Shown: piece after piece, positions 1-9,081 of the stretch | Numbering within the stretch: position 1 is the first letter of the stretch | Layout: each line of letters begins with the position of its first letter | DNA from: Streptococcus sobrinus DSM 20742 = ATCC 33478 | Lineage (GTDB): Bacteria > Bacillota > Bacilli > Lactobacillales > Streptococcaceae | Length of the DNA: 64,000 bases | Reading direction: 5' to 3' | Assembly (NCBI RefSeq): GCF_000686605.1 | Contig: NZ_JMLC01000003.1 | Location: 105,617 to 169,616, forward strand | Notes under the pieces: generated by a model | Databases searched by the model: none | What the model was told of the DNA's origin: nothing | Seen by the model: only the letters and a program-made list of their open reading frames with translations | Translations under genes and position numbers: made by a program

Positions 1-294
1 TTCATTGGTGACAGCGACACCGCCGTGGGTATTGATTTCCACCACATCTTCACGGGTAAAGGTTTTGGGAGCCCGCATGACAGAAACCATGACCTCGTCA
101 ATAATCTCGTCATTTTCAATAATATGACCGTAGTTGATGGTGTGGGAAGGCACGGTCTCTAAATCCTTGCCTTTAAAAACACTCTTGGCGATGGCGACGG
201 CCTGACTGCCAGAGAGACGGACAATCCCGATGGCCCCCTCACCCAGAGGGGTTGAAATAGCCGCGATGGTATCAAATTCTTTGGTAATGGACAT
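1..294 (-). CDS. mnmE: MnmE (TrmE) tRNA modification GTPase, N-terminal part
   Basis: This is the first 98 codons of the MnmE GTPase, which with MnmG installs the (carboxymethyl)aminomethyl group at C5 of wobble uridine 34 in a set of tRNAs. The visible part is the TrmE N-terminal tetrahydrofolate-binding domain, recognisable from [16 protein letters not shown] near the start and [13 protein letters not shown] near residues 84-93. The gene runs off the left edge of the window, so the helical and G domains are not seen. The ATG at 292-294 is preceded on the minus strand by an AAGGAAG Shine-Dalgarno. It is divergent from rpiA with about 140 bp between the two starts. Confidence 0.93.
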   Translation of the reverse strand, partial: MSITKEFDTIAAISTPLGEGAIGIVRLSGSQAVAIAKSVFKGKDLETVPSHTINYGHIIENDEIIDEVMVSVMRAPKTFTREDVVEINTHGGVAVTNE

Positions 295-323
295 AAGTCT
301 TCCTTCTTGATTGAGATACTGTC

Positions 324-352
324 ATTGTATCGCAAGCCCCAAGGGATAGCAA
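324..352 (-). promoter_or_regulatory. Predicted mnmE promoter
   Basis: On the minus strand, TTGCTA (352-347) and TACAAT (329-324) are separated by 17 bp. The transcript would start about 25 nt upstream of the mnmE ATG and include its Shine-Dalgarno. This is a visual match to the sigma-A consensus only. Confidence 0.55.
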
Positions 353-373
353 GTGATAAAATCACCGCCTCTG

Positions 374-403
374 TTGGTAGTTCAAGGTTTTTCATGATAT
401 AAT
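374..403 (+). promoter_or_regulatory. Predicted rpiA promoter (extended -10)
   Basis: TTGGTA (374-379) lies 18 bp from a perfect TATAAT (398-403) with the extended -10 dinucleotide TG at 395-396. It would drive rpiA and possibly the downstream nucleoside genes. The mnmE and rpiA promoters lie back to back without overlapping. Confidence 0.65.
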
Positions 404-433
404 AAATTGATAAAAAAGAGAGGGATAATTAGC

Positions 434-1120
434 ATGCAAAAGATGGATGACTTGAAGAAGCAAGCGAGTGTCAGAGCAGCCCAGTATGTCAAGGACGGAA
501 TGGTCGTTGGTCTGGGAACGGGTTCAACCGCTTATTATTTTGTGGCCGAAATTGGTCGCAGGGTCCAAGAAGAGGGCTTGCAGGTAGTGGGCGTGACAAC
601 CTCAAGTGGGACGACTGCCCAAGCCCAAGCTCTGGGGATTTCCCTCAAGTCTGTTGATGACATTGATAGTATTGATGTCACCGTTGACGGGGCAGATGAA
701 GTAGACCGCAACTTTAACGGCATCAAGGGCGGTGGCGGAGCCCTCCTGATGGAAAAGATTGTCGCAACACCAACCAAGGACTATATCTGGGTGGTTGATG
801 AAAGCAAGCTGGTCAAGGCCCTAGGTGCCTTCAAGCTACCTGTTGAAGTGGTTCAGTATGGAGCCGAACGCCTCTATCGTCAGTTCGACCAGCAGGGCTA
901 CAAGCCTAGCTTCCGCCAAAAAGATGGCAAGCGTTTTGTTACTGATATGCAAAACTTTATCATTGACTTGGATTTGGGGACTATCGAAAATCCTCTTGCT
1001 CTCGGTCAGGAGCTCAAAAGTCTGACGGGCGTGGTTGAACATGGCCTCTTTAACGGCCTGGTCAATAAGGTCATAGTTGCTGGCCAGGACGGCGTAAAAG
1101 TATTAGACAGTCATAAATAA
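434..1120 (+). CDS. rpiA: Ribose-5-phosphate isomerase A
   Basis: Interconverts ribose 5-phosphate and ribulose 5-phosphate in the non-oxidative pentose phosphate pathway. The 228-aa product has the family signatures [11 protein letters not shown] (substrate loop), TVDGADEVD (catalytic Asp region) and [14 protein letters not shown]. The reading frame is open back to a TTG at 407. The ATG at 434 is preferred because an AGAGAGGG Shine-Dalgarno ends about 10 nt before it; an ATG at 443 is a weaker alternative. It leads the block rpiA-deoB-punA-deoD, so ribose 1-phosphate released by phosphorolysis can be isomerised by DeoB and then RpiA. Confidence 0.96.
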   Translation: MQKMDDLKKQASVRAAQYVKDGMVVGLGTGSTAYYFVAEIGRRVQEEGLQVVGVTTSSGTTAQAQALGISLKSVDDIDSIDVTVDGADEVDRNFNGIKGGGGALLMEKIVATPTKDYIWVVDESKLVKALGAFKLPVEVVQYGAERLYRQFDQQGYKPSFRQKDGKRFVTDMQNFIIDLDLGTIENPLALGQELKSLTGVVEHGLFNGLVNKVIVAGQDGVKVLDSHK

Positions 1121-1220
1121 GAATATTCTTTGAAGTTTAAAATCTGCATCTTACAGCTTTAGTAGGAATATTTGTTGCTGAAAAAGCATAATTGTTTTGA
1201 CTGATGATGTAAGGAGAGAA

Positions 1221-1385
1221 TGATACTTTCTCCAAAGTGGTATTATTAGCAACAAGTGTACTTGGTGCTAATAACGGAAATTTTGAGACTGAGGCTCAAA
1301 ATTTAGTAATGAAACTCCGTCAGGAGTTTGCTTGTGTCCGCACTTTTTAAGAAAGTATCAAAAATGTGAGCTTAAATGAGTACAA
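1221..1385 (+). repeat. Structured repeat A1 (outer stem plus three hairpins, GTGTCCGCAC linker) with BOX-like tail
   Basis: The outer stem pairs TGATACTTTCT (1221-1231) with AGAAAGTATCA (1350-1360), continued by AAAGTG/CACTTT (1234-1239/1341-1346). Inside are three hairpins: 1247-1270, 1278-1304 (10-bp stem) and 1312-1329 (AAACTCC/GGAGTTT). Linkers are ATAACGG before hairpin 2, AGTAATG before hairpin 3, and GCTTGTGTCCGCAC after it. A degenerate tail ending GAGTAC (to 1385) resembles a boxA end. Related copies occur at 16895, 29340, 32440 and, rearranged and inverted, near 63823. Small hairpins with no recognised function fill the rest of the 1121-1492 gap. Confidence 0.75.
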
Positions 1386-1492
1386 CAAGAAGGTAGGAGC
1401 AAGGCCTGTGCTCCCTCAAAATAGGGAAAACTGGCCCCTTCCCTACACTAAAAATTGAGTGATAACCCAGCTATCTTAGAGATGAGGACATA

Positions 1493-2704
1493 ATGTCAAA
1501 ATTTGAACGTATTCACCTAGTTGTTTTGGATTCCGTTGGAATCGGTGCGGCCCCAGATGCCAATAACTTTGTCAATGCTGGTGTGCCAGATGGTGCTTCT
1601 GATACTCTGGGTCATATTTCCAAAACGGTCGGACTGGACCTGCCCAATATGGCTAAAATCGGCTTGGGCAATATCCCTCGCCCCCAAGCCCTAAAGACCG
1701 TCCCAGCAGAAAGCGAACCAAGTGGTTATACCACAAAACTGGAGGAAGTTTCCCTTGGTAAAGATACCATGACTGGTCACTGGGAAATCATGGGCCTCAA
1801 TATTACTGAGCCCTTTGATACTTTCTGGAATGGCTTCCCCGAAGAAATCATTACCAAGATTGAAGAATTTTCAGGCCGTAAGGTCATCCGTGAGGCCAAC
1901 AAGCCTTATTCAGGCACTCAAGTCATTGCCGACTTTGGGCCTCGCCAGACGGAGACAGGCGAATTGATTATCTATACCTCAGCGGATCCTGTCTTGCAAA
2001 TTGCTGCTCATGAGGACGTTATTCCCCTGGAAGAGCTCTATCGTATCTGTGAATACGCCCGTTCTATTACGCTGGAACGTCCAGCCTTACTGGGTCGGAT
2101 TATTGCCCGTCCTTATGTAGGTCAACCAGGCAACTTCACGCGAACCGCTAACCGTCGGGACTTGGCGCTATCACCCTTTGCCCCAACTGTCCTCAATAAA
2201 TTAGACGAAGCTGGCATTGATACTTATGCCGTCGGTAAGATCAATGACATCTTTAACGGCTCTGGCCTCAACCACGATATGGGCCACAATAAGTCCAACA
2301 ATCACGGCGTTGACAATCTCATTGAAGCTATGAAGAAGTCTGAATTTACCCATGGCTTATCCTTCACCAATCTGGTGGACTTTGATGCCATGTATGGTCA
2401 TCGTCGCAACCCTCAGGGTTATCGCGATTGCCTGCAGGAATTTGACGGTCGTCTGCCAGATATCCTTGAAGCCATGCAGGAAAATGACCTGCTCATGATT
2501 ACGGCTGACCACGGTAATGACCCTACCTATGCTGGTACCGACCATACCCGTGAATACATCCCGCTCCTAGCCTACAGCCCAGCCTTTAAGGGCAATGGCA
2601 CCATCCCAGTCGGTCACTACGCTGACATCTCTGCCACCGTTGCCCAAAACTTCGGTGTCGACACCGCCATGATTGGCCAAAGCTTCTTGGATAAGTTGGT
2701 GTAG
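1493..2704 (+). CDS. deoB: Phosphopentomutase
   Basis: Converts (deoxy)ribose 1-phosphate to the 5-phosphate, linking nucleoside phosphorolysis to the pentose phosphate pathway. The 403-aa product has the alkaline-phosphatase-superfamily metal sites: [12 protein letters not shown] at the N-terminus, [10 protein letters not shown] (Thr nucleophile region, about residues 90-99), and near the C-terminus [14 protein letters not shown] and [10 protein letters not shown]. Length matches the family (about 400 aa). The ATG follows a GATGAGGAC Shine-Dalgarno. It is separated from rpiA by 372 bp containing structured repeat A1. Confidence 0.97.
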   Translation: MSKFERIHLVVLDSVGIGAAPDANNFVNAGVPDGASDTLGHISKTVGLDLPNMAKIGLGNIPRPQALKTVPAESEPSGYTTKLEEVSLGKDTMTGHWEIMGLNITEPFDTFWNGFPEEIITKIEEFSGRKVIREANKPYSGTQVIADFGPRQTETGELIIYTSADPVLQIAAHEDVIPLEELYRICEYARSITLERPALLGRIIARPYVGQPGNFTRTANRRDLALSPFAPTVLNKLDEAGIDTYAVGKINDIFNGSGLNHDMGHNKSNNHGVDNLIEAMKKSEFTHGLSFTNLVDFDAMYGHRRNPQGYRDCLQEFDGRLPDILEAMQENDLLMITADHGNDPTYAGTDHTREYIPLLAYSPAFKGNGTIPVGHYADISATVAQNFGVDTAMIGQSFLDKLV

Positions 2705-2716
2705 GGAGACGGAAAA

Positions 2717-3487
2717 ATGGTAAATAAGAAGGTTATTTCGAGCAGTGTCAAGGAAAAGAGTACAAGATTAGTTGGGAATTCTAAGAGATTTATTTCAAAA
2801 AAATTAGAAAACTCACAAGAGATTAGTCAGGAAGCTCTTTTAAAAACTTTAGATTGGGCCTATTCTAAGACTATTGAAGGAATACCTGGGCAACAGACAC
2901 TTGATGAGTTTGTAGAAGATTATTTATCGAAAAGTAGTGATAAGGATGAAGCAATTGATAAGATAATCAAATTTCAAACAACCAAAGCAGCTGTTTCAGG
3001 TTTTGTTACTGGATTTGGTGGAGTTCTGACATTACCTGTTACAGTTCCAGCAAATATAACGACCGTTATTTTGTTCCAAATGAGGATGATAGCAGCTATA
3101 GCCAGCATCAGAGGTTATAATTTACGTAGTGACCAAGTCCAGACTTTTGCATATGCTACCCTTGCAGGTTCTTCTGTGGCTGATATTGTTAAAAAATCTG
3201 GAATAACGATTGGCAATAAACTAGCTGTTAATACAGTAAGGAGGATACCTGGAACTGTTCTCACTAAGATAAATCAAGCAGTTGGATTTAGATTAGCAAC
3301 TAAATTTGGAACAAAAGGGGTTGTCAATCTAGGGAAGATGGTTCCTATTGCAGGTGCGGGAATTGGTGCGATTTTTGATGTTACAACAACAAGAACCATT
3401 GCAAGGATGGCTAAAAAAACTTTTACCACTAAGGGTATTGAGTTAGGTAATGATGAGATGATTAGTAAGGAAATGGTAAATAATTAA
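2717..3487 (+). CDS. EcsC-family membrane-associated protein
   Basis: The 256-aa protein carries an EcsC domain over about residues 60-235: a hydrophobic glycine-rich stretch (AAVSGFVTGFGGVLTLPVTVPANI, split by loops) followed by QMRMIAAIASIRGY and a C-terminal GAGIGAIFDV segment. EcsC is named from the Bacillus ecs operon and its biochemical role is not established. The gene is clearly more AT-rich and uses more A/T-ending codons than deoB and punA on either side, which suggests later insertion into the nucleoside operon. It starts 12 bp after deoB with an AGGGAG Shine-Dalgarno. Confidence 0.75.
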   Translation: MVNKKVISSSVKEKSTRLVGNSKRFISKKLENSQEISQEALLKTLDWAYSKTIEGIPGQQTLDEFVEDYLSKSSDKDEAIDKIIKFQTTKAAVSGFVTGFGGVLTLPVTVPANITTVILFQMRMIAAIASIRGYNLRSDQVQTFAYATLAGSSVADIVKKSGITIGNKLAVNTVRRIPGTVLTKINQAVGFRLATKFGTKGVVNLGKMVPIAGAGIGAIFDVTTTRTIARMAKKTFTTKGIELGNDEMISKEMVNN

Positions 3488-3515
3488 TTATCTTCTAAAG
3501 GGAAAGGAGGCGATT

Positions 3516-4085
3516 ATGACAGCATCTATTGAAAAAGTCGAACGTTTGATTGACCAGATTAATAAGCTCCATTTGGCTTATTCGCGGGACTATTTTGAAA
3601 CTGGGAAAGTGGCCAAGGTCAACCTTTCCCATACCTTCTCCAAAGTGCCGACCGAACATATCTTGTCCTATCGTCTCAATCTCCATGAGTCTATCAATGA
3701 CTACCTTTACCGAGCTGACCTCAAGGATATTAACTTTTATTATCGGGTTAAAACGGCCGAGTCTATTCTGGATAAGATTGAGAGATATAAGGCTCGAGAA
3801 ACCCAGTATCCGGTCAATAACATCCTCAACGACATCTTTGGGGCTCGGATGATTTTGACTTCGGACCAAGTGGCTCAAGTGCTTGATTCTCTTGACGGTT
3901 GGAAGGAAAAATTTGGTCTGAAAAATTGGTATCTAAGGGATCAAGATGGCTATATTGGTATCCATATTTATTTCAAAAATGCCAGTAATTTCTATTACCC
4001 ATGGGAATTGCAAATTTGGGATGAAAAGGATGCCGAGAGCAATATCAAAAGCCATCAGGACTTTAAGCGGTCATTTGTAAAATAA
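3516..4085 (+). CDS. RelA/SpoT-type nucleotidyltransferase-fold protein, function unknown
   Basis: The 189-aa product resembles the synthetase fold of small alarmone synthetases. It has R77-V-K79-x3-S83-x3-K87 (RxKxxxSxxxK), NDIFGAR with Asp106 at the metal-binding position, a GY-x2-(G)IH segment with His150, and ELQIW with Glu164. The second arginine of the usual YR(S)xH segment is Ile here and the EIQIRT arginine is Trp, so (p)ppGpp synthesis cannot be assumed. There is no hydrolase or regulatory domain. It has a strong Shine-Dalgarno (AAAGGAGGCG) and sits 13 bp before punA. A purine-nucleotide substrate would suit the operon, but that is inference. Confidence 0.65.
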   Translation: MTASIEKVERLIDQINKLHLAYSRDYFETGKVAKVNLSHTFSKVPTEHILSYRLNLHESINDYLYRADLKDINFYYRVKTAESILDKIERYKARETQYPVNNILNDIFGARMILTSDQVAQVLDSLDGWKEKFGLKNWYLRDQDGYIGIHIYFKNASNFYYPWELQIWDEKDAESNIKSHQDFKRSFVK

Positions 4086-4098
4086 GAAAGGCTAAACT

Positions 4099-4908
4099 AT
4101 GATACTTATTGATAAAATCAAGCAAACCCGTGACTTCTTGCAAGGCAAGGGCATGGTGGCTCCGGAATTTGGTCTGATTCTGGGTTCAGGTCTGGGTGAA
4201 TTGGCCCAAGAGGTTGAGAATGCCATTGTTTTGGATTATGCGGAGATTCCTAATTGGGGTCGCTCAACGGTTGTCGGCCATGCTGGTAAGCTAGTCTATG
4301 GTGACTTGGCTGGACGCAAGGTTCTGGCCTTACAAGGTCGTTTCCATTTTTACGAGGGGAATCCGCTGGAAGTGGTGACCTTCCCTGTTCGTGTTATGAA
4401 AGCTCTGGGATGCCAAGGCGTTCTCGTCACCAATGCGGCTGGCGGAATTGGTTTTGGTCCTGGGACTCTTATGGCCATCAGCGACCACATCAATTTGACT
4501 GGACAAAATCCGCTGATTGGAGCCAATCTAGATGACTTCGGTCCGCGTTTCCCTGACATGTCCAATGCCTACAGCAAGGATTACCGGCAAACAGCCCACC
4601 GTGTAGCTGAAAAATTAGGTATCAAGTTGGACGAAGGTGTCTATATCGGCGTGACTGGGCCATCCTATGAAACCCCTGCCGAAATCAGAGCCTTTAAGAC
4701 TATGGGAGTCGATGCCGTTGGTATGTCAACCGTTCCTGAAGTCATCGTTGCGGCTCATTCAGGCCTCAAGGTGCTGGGAATCTCTGCTATCACCAATCAT
4801 GCGGCCGGTTTCCAAGATGAGCTCAACCACGAAGAAGTGGTAGCCGTCACCCAAAGAATCAAGGCCGATTTCAAGGGTCTGGTCAAGGCAGTTCTAGCTG
4901 AATTATAG
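4099..4908 (+). CDS. punA: Purine nucleoside phosphorylase (trimeric class)
   Basis: Phosphorolyses inosine, guanosine and their deoxy forms to base plus (deoxy)ribose 1-phosphate. The 269-aa protein shows the class-II PNP signatures: LGSGLGELA (phosphate loop), GHAGKLVYGDL, GRFHFYEG, TNAAGGIG, and near the C-terminus GMSTVPEVIVA plus GISAITNHAAG with the purine-recognising Asn. Length fits the trimeric family. It follows the RelA/SpoT-like gene by 13 bp and is followed 13 bp later by the amidotransferase gene, so co-transcription is likely. A second PNP of the other class (deoD) lies at 6872. Confidence 0.93.
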   Translation: MILIDKIKQTRDFLQGKGMVAPEFGLILGSGLGELAQEVENAIVLDYAEIPNWGRSTVVGHAGKLVYGDLAGRKVLALQGRFHFYEGNPLEVVTFPVRVMKALGCQGVLVTNAAGGIGFGPGTLMAISDHINLTGQNPLIGANLDDFGPRFPDMSNAYSKDYRQTAHRVAEKLGIKLDEGVYIGVTGPSYETPAEIRAFKTMGVDAVGMSTVPEVIVAAHSGLKVLGISAITNHAAGFQDELNHEEVVAVTQRIKADFKGLVKAVLAEL

Positions 4909-4921
4909 GAGGTGAGACTCC

Positions 4922-5629
4922 ATGCGAGTCCATTTTATCATTCATGAAAGTTTTGAAGCCCCTGGGGCTTACCTAGCCTGGGCAGCTCTGCGGGGACACG
5001 AGGTCTCCATCACCAAGGTTTATCAATTTGAAGGCCTACCCGAGTCAGTCGGTGATTTTGATATGCTGATTGTTATGGGCGGCCCTCAAAGTCCAAGTTC
5101 CACTCAGGAAGAATTCCCCCATTTCAATGCAGGGGCTGAGATTGCCCTGATTAAAAAGGCCATCCAGGCGGATAAATACATTATCGGTGTCTGCCTAGGA
5201 GCCCAGCTCCTGGGTCAGGCCTACGGAGGTACCTGCATTGCCAGCCCTGAGCGAGAAATCGGGAATTTTCCGATTGAGCTAACCCAAGCTGGCCAAGCAG
5301 ATTCAAGATTGTCTCATATCCCCCAAGGTCTGGTTGTCGGACATTGGCATGGGGATATGCCAGGTTTGGTTGAGGGAGCTCAGATTCTGGCTACCAGTCA
5401 GGGATGCCCTAGGCAGATTATCGCCTATAGTCAGAAGCATTTTGGCTTTCAAGCCCATCTGGAATTAACCAAGGATCTAGTCAGACAGCTCCTGGCTCAG
5501 GAAAAGGACATTGAAGGCGACAGCCAAAAATATAGCTACGTCCAAGGAGCAGATGCTATTTTGACCTATGATTATGACCAGATGAATCAGGCCCTCTACC
5601 AGTTCTTGGATAAATTAAGCCAATCATGA
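4922..5629 (+). CDS. Class I glutamine amidotransferase-like protein (GMP synthase GATase-type)
   Basis: A stand-alone 235-aa class I glutaminase domain. The nucleophile elbow GVCLGAQL contains Cys91, and the catalytic His179-x-Glu181 pair is in FQAHLELT; MGGPQSP at 52-58 is the oxyanion strand. Such free-standing domains act on unidentified or glutamylated substrates, and no ammonia-accepting partner is fused here. It starts after a strong AGGAGGTGA site and its stop overlaps the next gene's ATG (ATGA), implying translational coupling with the ClC gene. Confidence 0.8.
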   Translation: MRVHFIIHESFEAPGAYLAWAALRGHEVSITKVYQFEGLPESVGDFDMLIVMGGPQSPSSTQEEFPHFNAGAEIALIKKAIQADKYIIGVCLGAQLLGQAYGGTCIASPEREIGNFPIELTQAGQADSRLSHIPQGLVVGHWHGDMPGLVEGAQILATSQGCPRQIIAYSQKHFGFQAHLELTKDLVRQLLAQEKDIEGDSQKYSYVQGADAILTYDYDQMNQALYQFLDKLSQS

Positions 5630-6858
5630 AGTTCTATCATTACTCCCTCCGTTTTCTTACGGCTGTCGGCTTGACCGGTCTCCTGGGAGGATTCGCTGGG
5701 ATTGCCATGCATGAATTGCTCAATCTCGTGGAAATTCTGGTCTTTGGCCATAATGACGATGACTATCTGACTTTGGTTAGGTCCCTGTCCGCCTGGTCCC
5801 GTTTTGGCGGTATAGCTGTCATTTCACTTGTGGCTGCTCTAATCTGGTATTGGTTGCAGAAGGCCCCAAATCGGGTTGTTTCCGTCCGACAAAGCCTGCA
5901 ACACCCCAAGAGACTTTATAGCTTTCTACGGCAGGTCCTCCATAGCCTCCTACAGATTGTCTTTGTCGGTGCCGGTGGTCCAATTGGTAAGGAAGGAGCT
6001 CCCCGTGAATTAGGAGCCCTCTTTGCTGGGCGAGTTGCCGTCCGCTTTAAATTAAAATCCAAGGATGCCTACCTGCTGATGGCCAGCGGGGCAGCAGCAG
6101 GGCTGGCGGCTGTTTATCAGGTGCCCCTGTCCTCTTTCTTCTTTGCTTTTGAAGTATTGGCCGTGGCCCTTTCCCTGAGAAGTCTGTTGGTGGTGCTCGT
6201 CAGTACCTATCTGGCAACTTTTGTCTCTAATCCTATTGTGACCAGTAATCCCAACTATCATTTGCATCCCCTGACCAATGGTCTAAGCTTTTGGTCCAGT
6301 CTAGGCCTCCTAGTCTGCCTAGCGATTTTGACTGCATTTTTTGCGGGCTCTTTCAGACGCCTCAATAAACTTGCTGGTAAATGGCGGCGGAAAGACAAGT
6401 CAATCTTTCTAACCCTGCCCCTTACTGGAGTCCTTGTAGGAGCTACTGCCCTGCTCTTTCCAACCATTCTTGGTAACGGGAGTGCCCTAGCTCAATCGGC
6501 CTTCAATGGCCTACCCTTGCGAATGGCTCTGGTCCTCTTTGTCCTAAAGGCCAGTCTGGTTCTTTTGAGTCTAGTCAGCGGTGCCTACGGTGGCACCCTG
6601 ACCCCGTCCTTCGCCCTGGGTGGCCTGCTGGGCCTAATTGTCTGTCAAATTGTAGCTGGCTTTATCTCTATCCAAGGGCCTGAGCTCTTCATGTTGGCTG
6701 GCGCAGCTAGCTTCTTAGCCATCACCATGAAGGCCCCTCTGACAGCTGCGGGCTTGGTCATTGGTTTCACCCACTCCCAACCCATTCTACTAATCCCGAT
6801 TCTCTTTACAGTTGCTTTGACCAAGCTCTTTGAATCTCGTATATTTTATAGAAATTGA
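5626..6858 (+). CDS. ClC-family chloride channel/antiporter
   Basis: A 410-aa polytopic membrane protein of the voltage-gated chloride channel family. It has [13 protein letters not shown] (about 118-129), equivalent to the GREGP filter motif with the gating glutamate as Glu123. [11 protein letters not shown] places a glutamate where the proton glutamate of antiporters lies, and [12 protein letters not shown] matches the third filter motif. Both glutamates being present favours H+/anion exchange. It overlaps the preceding amidotransferase gene by 4 bp. Its role in a nucleoside operon is unknown; pH or fluoride/chloride handling are options. Confidence 0.85.
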   Translation: MKFYHYSLRFLTAVGLTGLLGGFAGIAMHELLNLVEILVFGHNDDDYLTLVRSLSAWSRFGGIAVISLVAALIWYWLQKAPNRVVSVRQSLQHPKRLYSFLRQVLHSLLQIVFVGAGGPIGKEGAPRELGALFAGRVAVRFKLKSKDAYLLMASGAAAGLAAVYQVPLSSFFFAFEVLAVALSLRSLLVVLVSTYLATFVSNPIVTSNPNYHLHPLTNGLSFWSSLGLLVCLAILTAFFAGSFRRLNKLAGKWRRKDKSIFLTLPLTGVLVGATALLFPTILGNGSALAQSAFNGLPLRMALVLFVLKASLVLLSLVSGAYGGTLTPSFALGGLLGLIVCQIVAGFISIQGPELFMLAGAASFLAITMKAPLTAAGLVIGFTHSQPILLIPILFTVALTKLFESRIFYRN

Positions 6859-6871
6859 GGAATACCAATCT

Positions 6872-7579
6872 ATGTCAATTCATATCGAAGCGGCACCTGG
6901 CCAAATTGTTGATAAAATTCTCTTACCGGGAGACCCTCTGCGGGCCAAATTCATTGCCGAAAACTTTTTAGAAAATCCTGTCTGCTTTAACAATATTCGT
7001 GGCATGTTGGGCTATACTGGAACCTACAAGGACCAGAAGGTCTCTGTCATGGGAACTGGTATGGGTATGCCCTCCATCTCCATCTATGCCCACGAATTGA
7101 TTGTCGATTATGGTGTGAAGAAATTGATTCGGGTTGGTACGGCTGGCTCCATTGACCCAGATGTCCATGTGCGGGAATTGGTTCTGGCCCAAGCGGCCGC
7201 AACCAATTCAAATATTATCCGCAACGACTTTCCTGAATATGATTTCCCACAAATTGCTGATTTTGACCTCCTGGACAAGGCCTACCATATCGCTAAGGAT
7301 TTGGGCATGACCACCCATGTTGGCTCTGTTCTGTCATCGGATGTCTTTTATTCCAGCATGCCTGAACGCAATATGAAGCTGGGGACCTTGGGCGTTAAGG
7401 CTATTGAAATGGAAGCAGCAGCTCTCTATTACCTAGCAGCCCAATATCAGGTGCAAGCCTTGGGTATTATGACCATCTCAGACAGTCTAGTCCACCCAGA
7501 AGAGGACACGACAGCTGAGGAAAGACAAACGACCTTTACCGACATGATGACAGTCGGCCTGGAAACTTTGATTGCTTAA
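6872..7579 (+). CDS. deoD: Purine nucleoside phosphorylase (hexameric, DeoD type)
   Basis: Class-I PNP that cleaves purine (deoxy)nucleosides with phosphate. The 235-aa product starts [24 protein letters not shown] (split by its phosphate-binding GDPLRAK) and shows [24 protein letters not shown] and SDSLV, as expected for DeoD. The frame is open to an upstream TTG at 6830, but the ATG at 6872 gives the family-typical N-terminus. It ends just before the broken HEPN-like gene at 7581. With punA this gives the cell two PNPs of different structural class in one cluster. Confidence 0.95.
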   Translation: MSIHIEAAPGQIVDKILLPGDPLRAKFIAENFLENPVCFNNIRGMLGYTGTYKDQKVSVMGTGMGMPSISIYAHELIVDYGVKKLIRVGTAGSIDPDVHVRELVLAQAAATNSNIIRNDFPEYDFPQIADFDLLDKAYHIAKDLGMTTHVGSVLSSDVFYSSMPERNMKLGTLGVKAIEMEAAALYYLAAQYQVQALGIMTISDSLVHPEEDTTAEERQTTFTDMMTVGLETLIA

Positions 7580-7580
7580 A

Positions 7581-8346
7581 ATGGAAAATCAGGCTTTAAA
7601 GGAAACCTTAGAAATCCTTATCCAGCAGTATGAATATGCCTCAGCTTACCGCTTGGTGGAGCAGCAAAGGATAAGTGGTGATGCTAAGACCTTGCTCTAT
7701 CTGATGAAGAAGCGGCGCCAGTTGGCTATTGAAGAACTCTATGGCCCCAAGACCGTGGAGCATTTTCAAGCTAACTATGATTGCCAGCTGACAGTCAATC
7801 CACAAGAACAGGAGCTGCTGGCTAACTACATCATGGACTTGCAGGCCAAGGTTATCACAGAGGATATTATTGATTTTGTTCGGGCCGTCAGTCCCATCCT
7901 CTATCGACTTTTTCTGCGCTTGATTCAGAGTCAGATTCCAGATTTGCCTAACTATGTCAAGAATTCCAAGGATTCCAGCTACGACACTTGGAAATTCTCC
8001 AAGATGGAGGACTCGCAAAATCAGGCTCTCCAAGACTTTGCCAGTACTTGGCACGACCCACGGGTCACTTCCAGAAGTCTAGTCGCCTTAATTGAGCTCC
8101 TTACCAATCTCAGAATCGCTCAAGAAGGATGTGACCTTCCTCAGAGACATGGAAAAGTCGGTCCGCAATCCGCTGGCCCACCTCATCAAGCCCTTTGATG
8201 AGAAAATCTTGCATCAGACAACCGGCTTTTCATCTCGTTCTTTCCTAGAGATGATTATCAAACTAGCCCGCCATACTGGCATTGTTTATCAAGAAAGTCC
8301 CTTTTACTTTGACCAAATTAATCAGCTGATTAGCTCACTCTTATAA
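7581..8346 (+). pseudogene. Frameshifted HEPN-like hypothetical protein
   Basis: One gene appears broken between about 8085 and 8110. The frame from ATG 7581 encodes a helical N-terminal part up to LVALIELLTNL, then runs out of register and stops at 8198. The rest continues in the +1 frame (SESLKKDVTFLRDMEKSV onward) to 8346. The downstream part contains RNPLAH (8164-8181), matching the R-x4-6-H catalytic motif of HEPN nucleases. The joined product would be about 255 aa. Family membership is inferred from that motif and helical character only. A sequencing error, natural pseudogenisation or programmed shift are all possible. Confidence 0.6.
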
Positions 8347-8364
8347 GCCAAAAGGATAAAATTT

Positions 8365-8826
8365 ATGAAGTATTTGATTACCTTCCTCATTTCTATGATT
8401 CCCCTTATTGAATTGCGGGGAGCCGTTCCCTACGGAATCGGCGTGGGTCTCCCTATGTGGCAGGCCATCATCATTGGTGTCATCGGCAATATGTTGCCGG
8501 TACCCATCATCTTTTTCTTCGCCCGCCGTGTCTTGGAGTGGGGAGCTGATAAACCCGTCATCGGGGGCTTCTTTAGCTGGTGTCTGAAAAAGGGCCACAA
8601 TGGAGGCCAAAAATTAGCCAAAGGGGCAGGTGATAAGGGACTCTATTTCGCTCTCTTCCTCTTCGTTGGCATTCCCCTTCCAGGAACAGGAGCCTGGACA
8701 GGCACCCTGGCCGCCTCCATCCTTGACCTCAAGTTCAAGAACAGCATCATCGCCGTCATCGCCGGCGTCATCCTAGCTGGTTTCATCATGGGCTTTGGTT
8801 CGGTCCTGGTCAAGAGTTTTTTCTAA
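8365..8826 (+). CDS. Small multidrug export family (COG2426) membrane protein
   Basis: The 153-aa protein has about four hydrophobic segments and the family hallmarks PLIELRGAVPYGI near the N-terminus and VGIPLPGTGAWTGTLAA in the middle. Proteins of this group are annotated as small multidrug exporters, but direct transport evidence is thin. It has an AAGGAT Shine-Dalgarno and lies 18 bp after the broken HEPN-like gene, ending the nucleoside cluster. A BOX-like repeat begins at its stop codon. Confidence 0.8.
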   Translation: MKYLITFLISMIPLIELRGAVPYGIGVGLPMWQAIIIGVIGNMLPVPIIFFFARRVLEWGADKPVIGGFFSWCLKKGHNGGQKLAKGAGDKGLYFALFLFVGIPLPGTGAWTGTLAASILDLKFKNSIIAVIAGVILAGFIMGFGSVLVKSFF

Positions 8827-8928
8827 TACTCTTCGAAACTCAAAAATATACGGCGTTAACTCGCTTTGCCGTACTTCAGTACTGCCTGCAGCTTATTGCC
8901 TTGTCTATTTTTGATTTTCATTGAGTAT
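8826..8928 (-). repeat. BOX-like element, copy 1
   Basis: The element is bounded by ATACTC and GAGTAT. Its right end, TTTTGATTTTCATTGAGTAT, is the reverse complement of the streptococcal boxA start (ATACTCAATGAAAATCAAA), so by boxA convention it reads on the minus strand. The core has CGTTAACTCGCTTTGCCGTA, which recurs in the copy at 35328. It overlaps the stop codon of the exporter gene. Confidence 0.75.
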
Positions 8929-8983
8929 AAGTAAGCCAATAAGAAAAGAAGTTGGGGTGAACTTCTAAAATCTAAATTGTTCA

Positions 8984-9013
8984 AAAACGTTAGAATTTTT
9001 CTAGCGTTTTTTG
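8984..9013 (+). terminator. Predicted intrinsic terminator upstream of the lan cluster
   Basis: AACG-T-TAGAA pairs with (T)TCTA-G-CGTT around a short T loop, followed by a T-run. It separates the nucleoside cluster and BOX element from the immunity transporter. Confidence 0.6.
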
Positions 9014-9081
9014 TTTTTCCTGATAAAGTCCTGAAATTTCTTTTCTAAAATAGTTTTTAGAAAGAAGAGGAGGATCAAGTC

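Noticed and set aside
159..395. Minus-strand ORF overlapping the mnmE start
   Set aside because: It is out of frame with the clear MnmE N-terminus and has no family resemblance.
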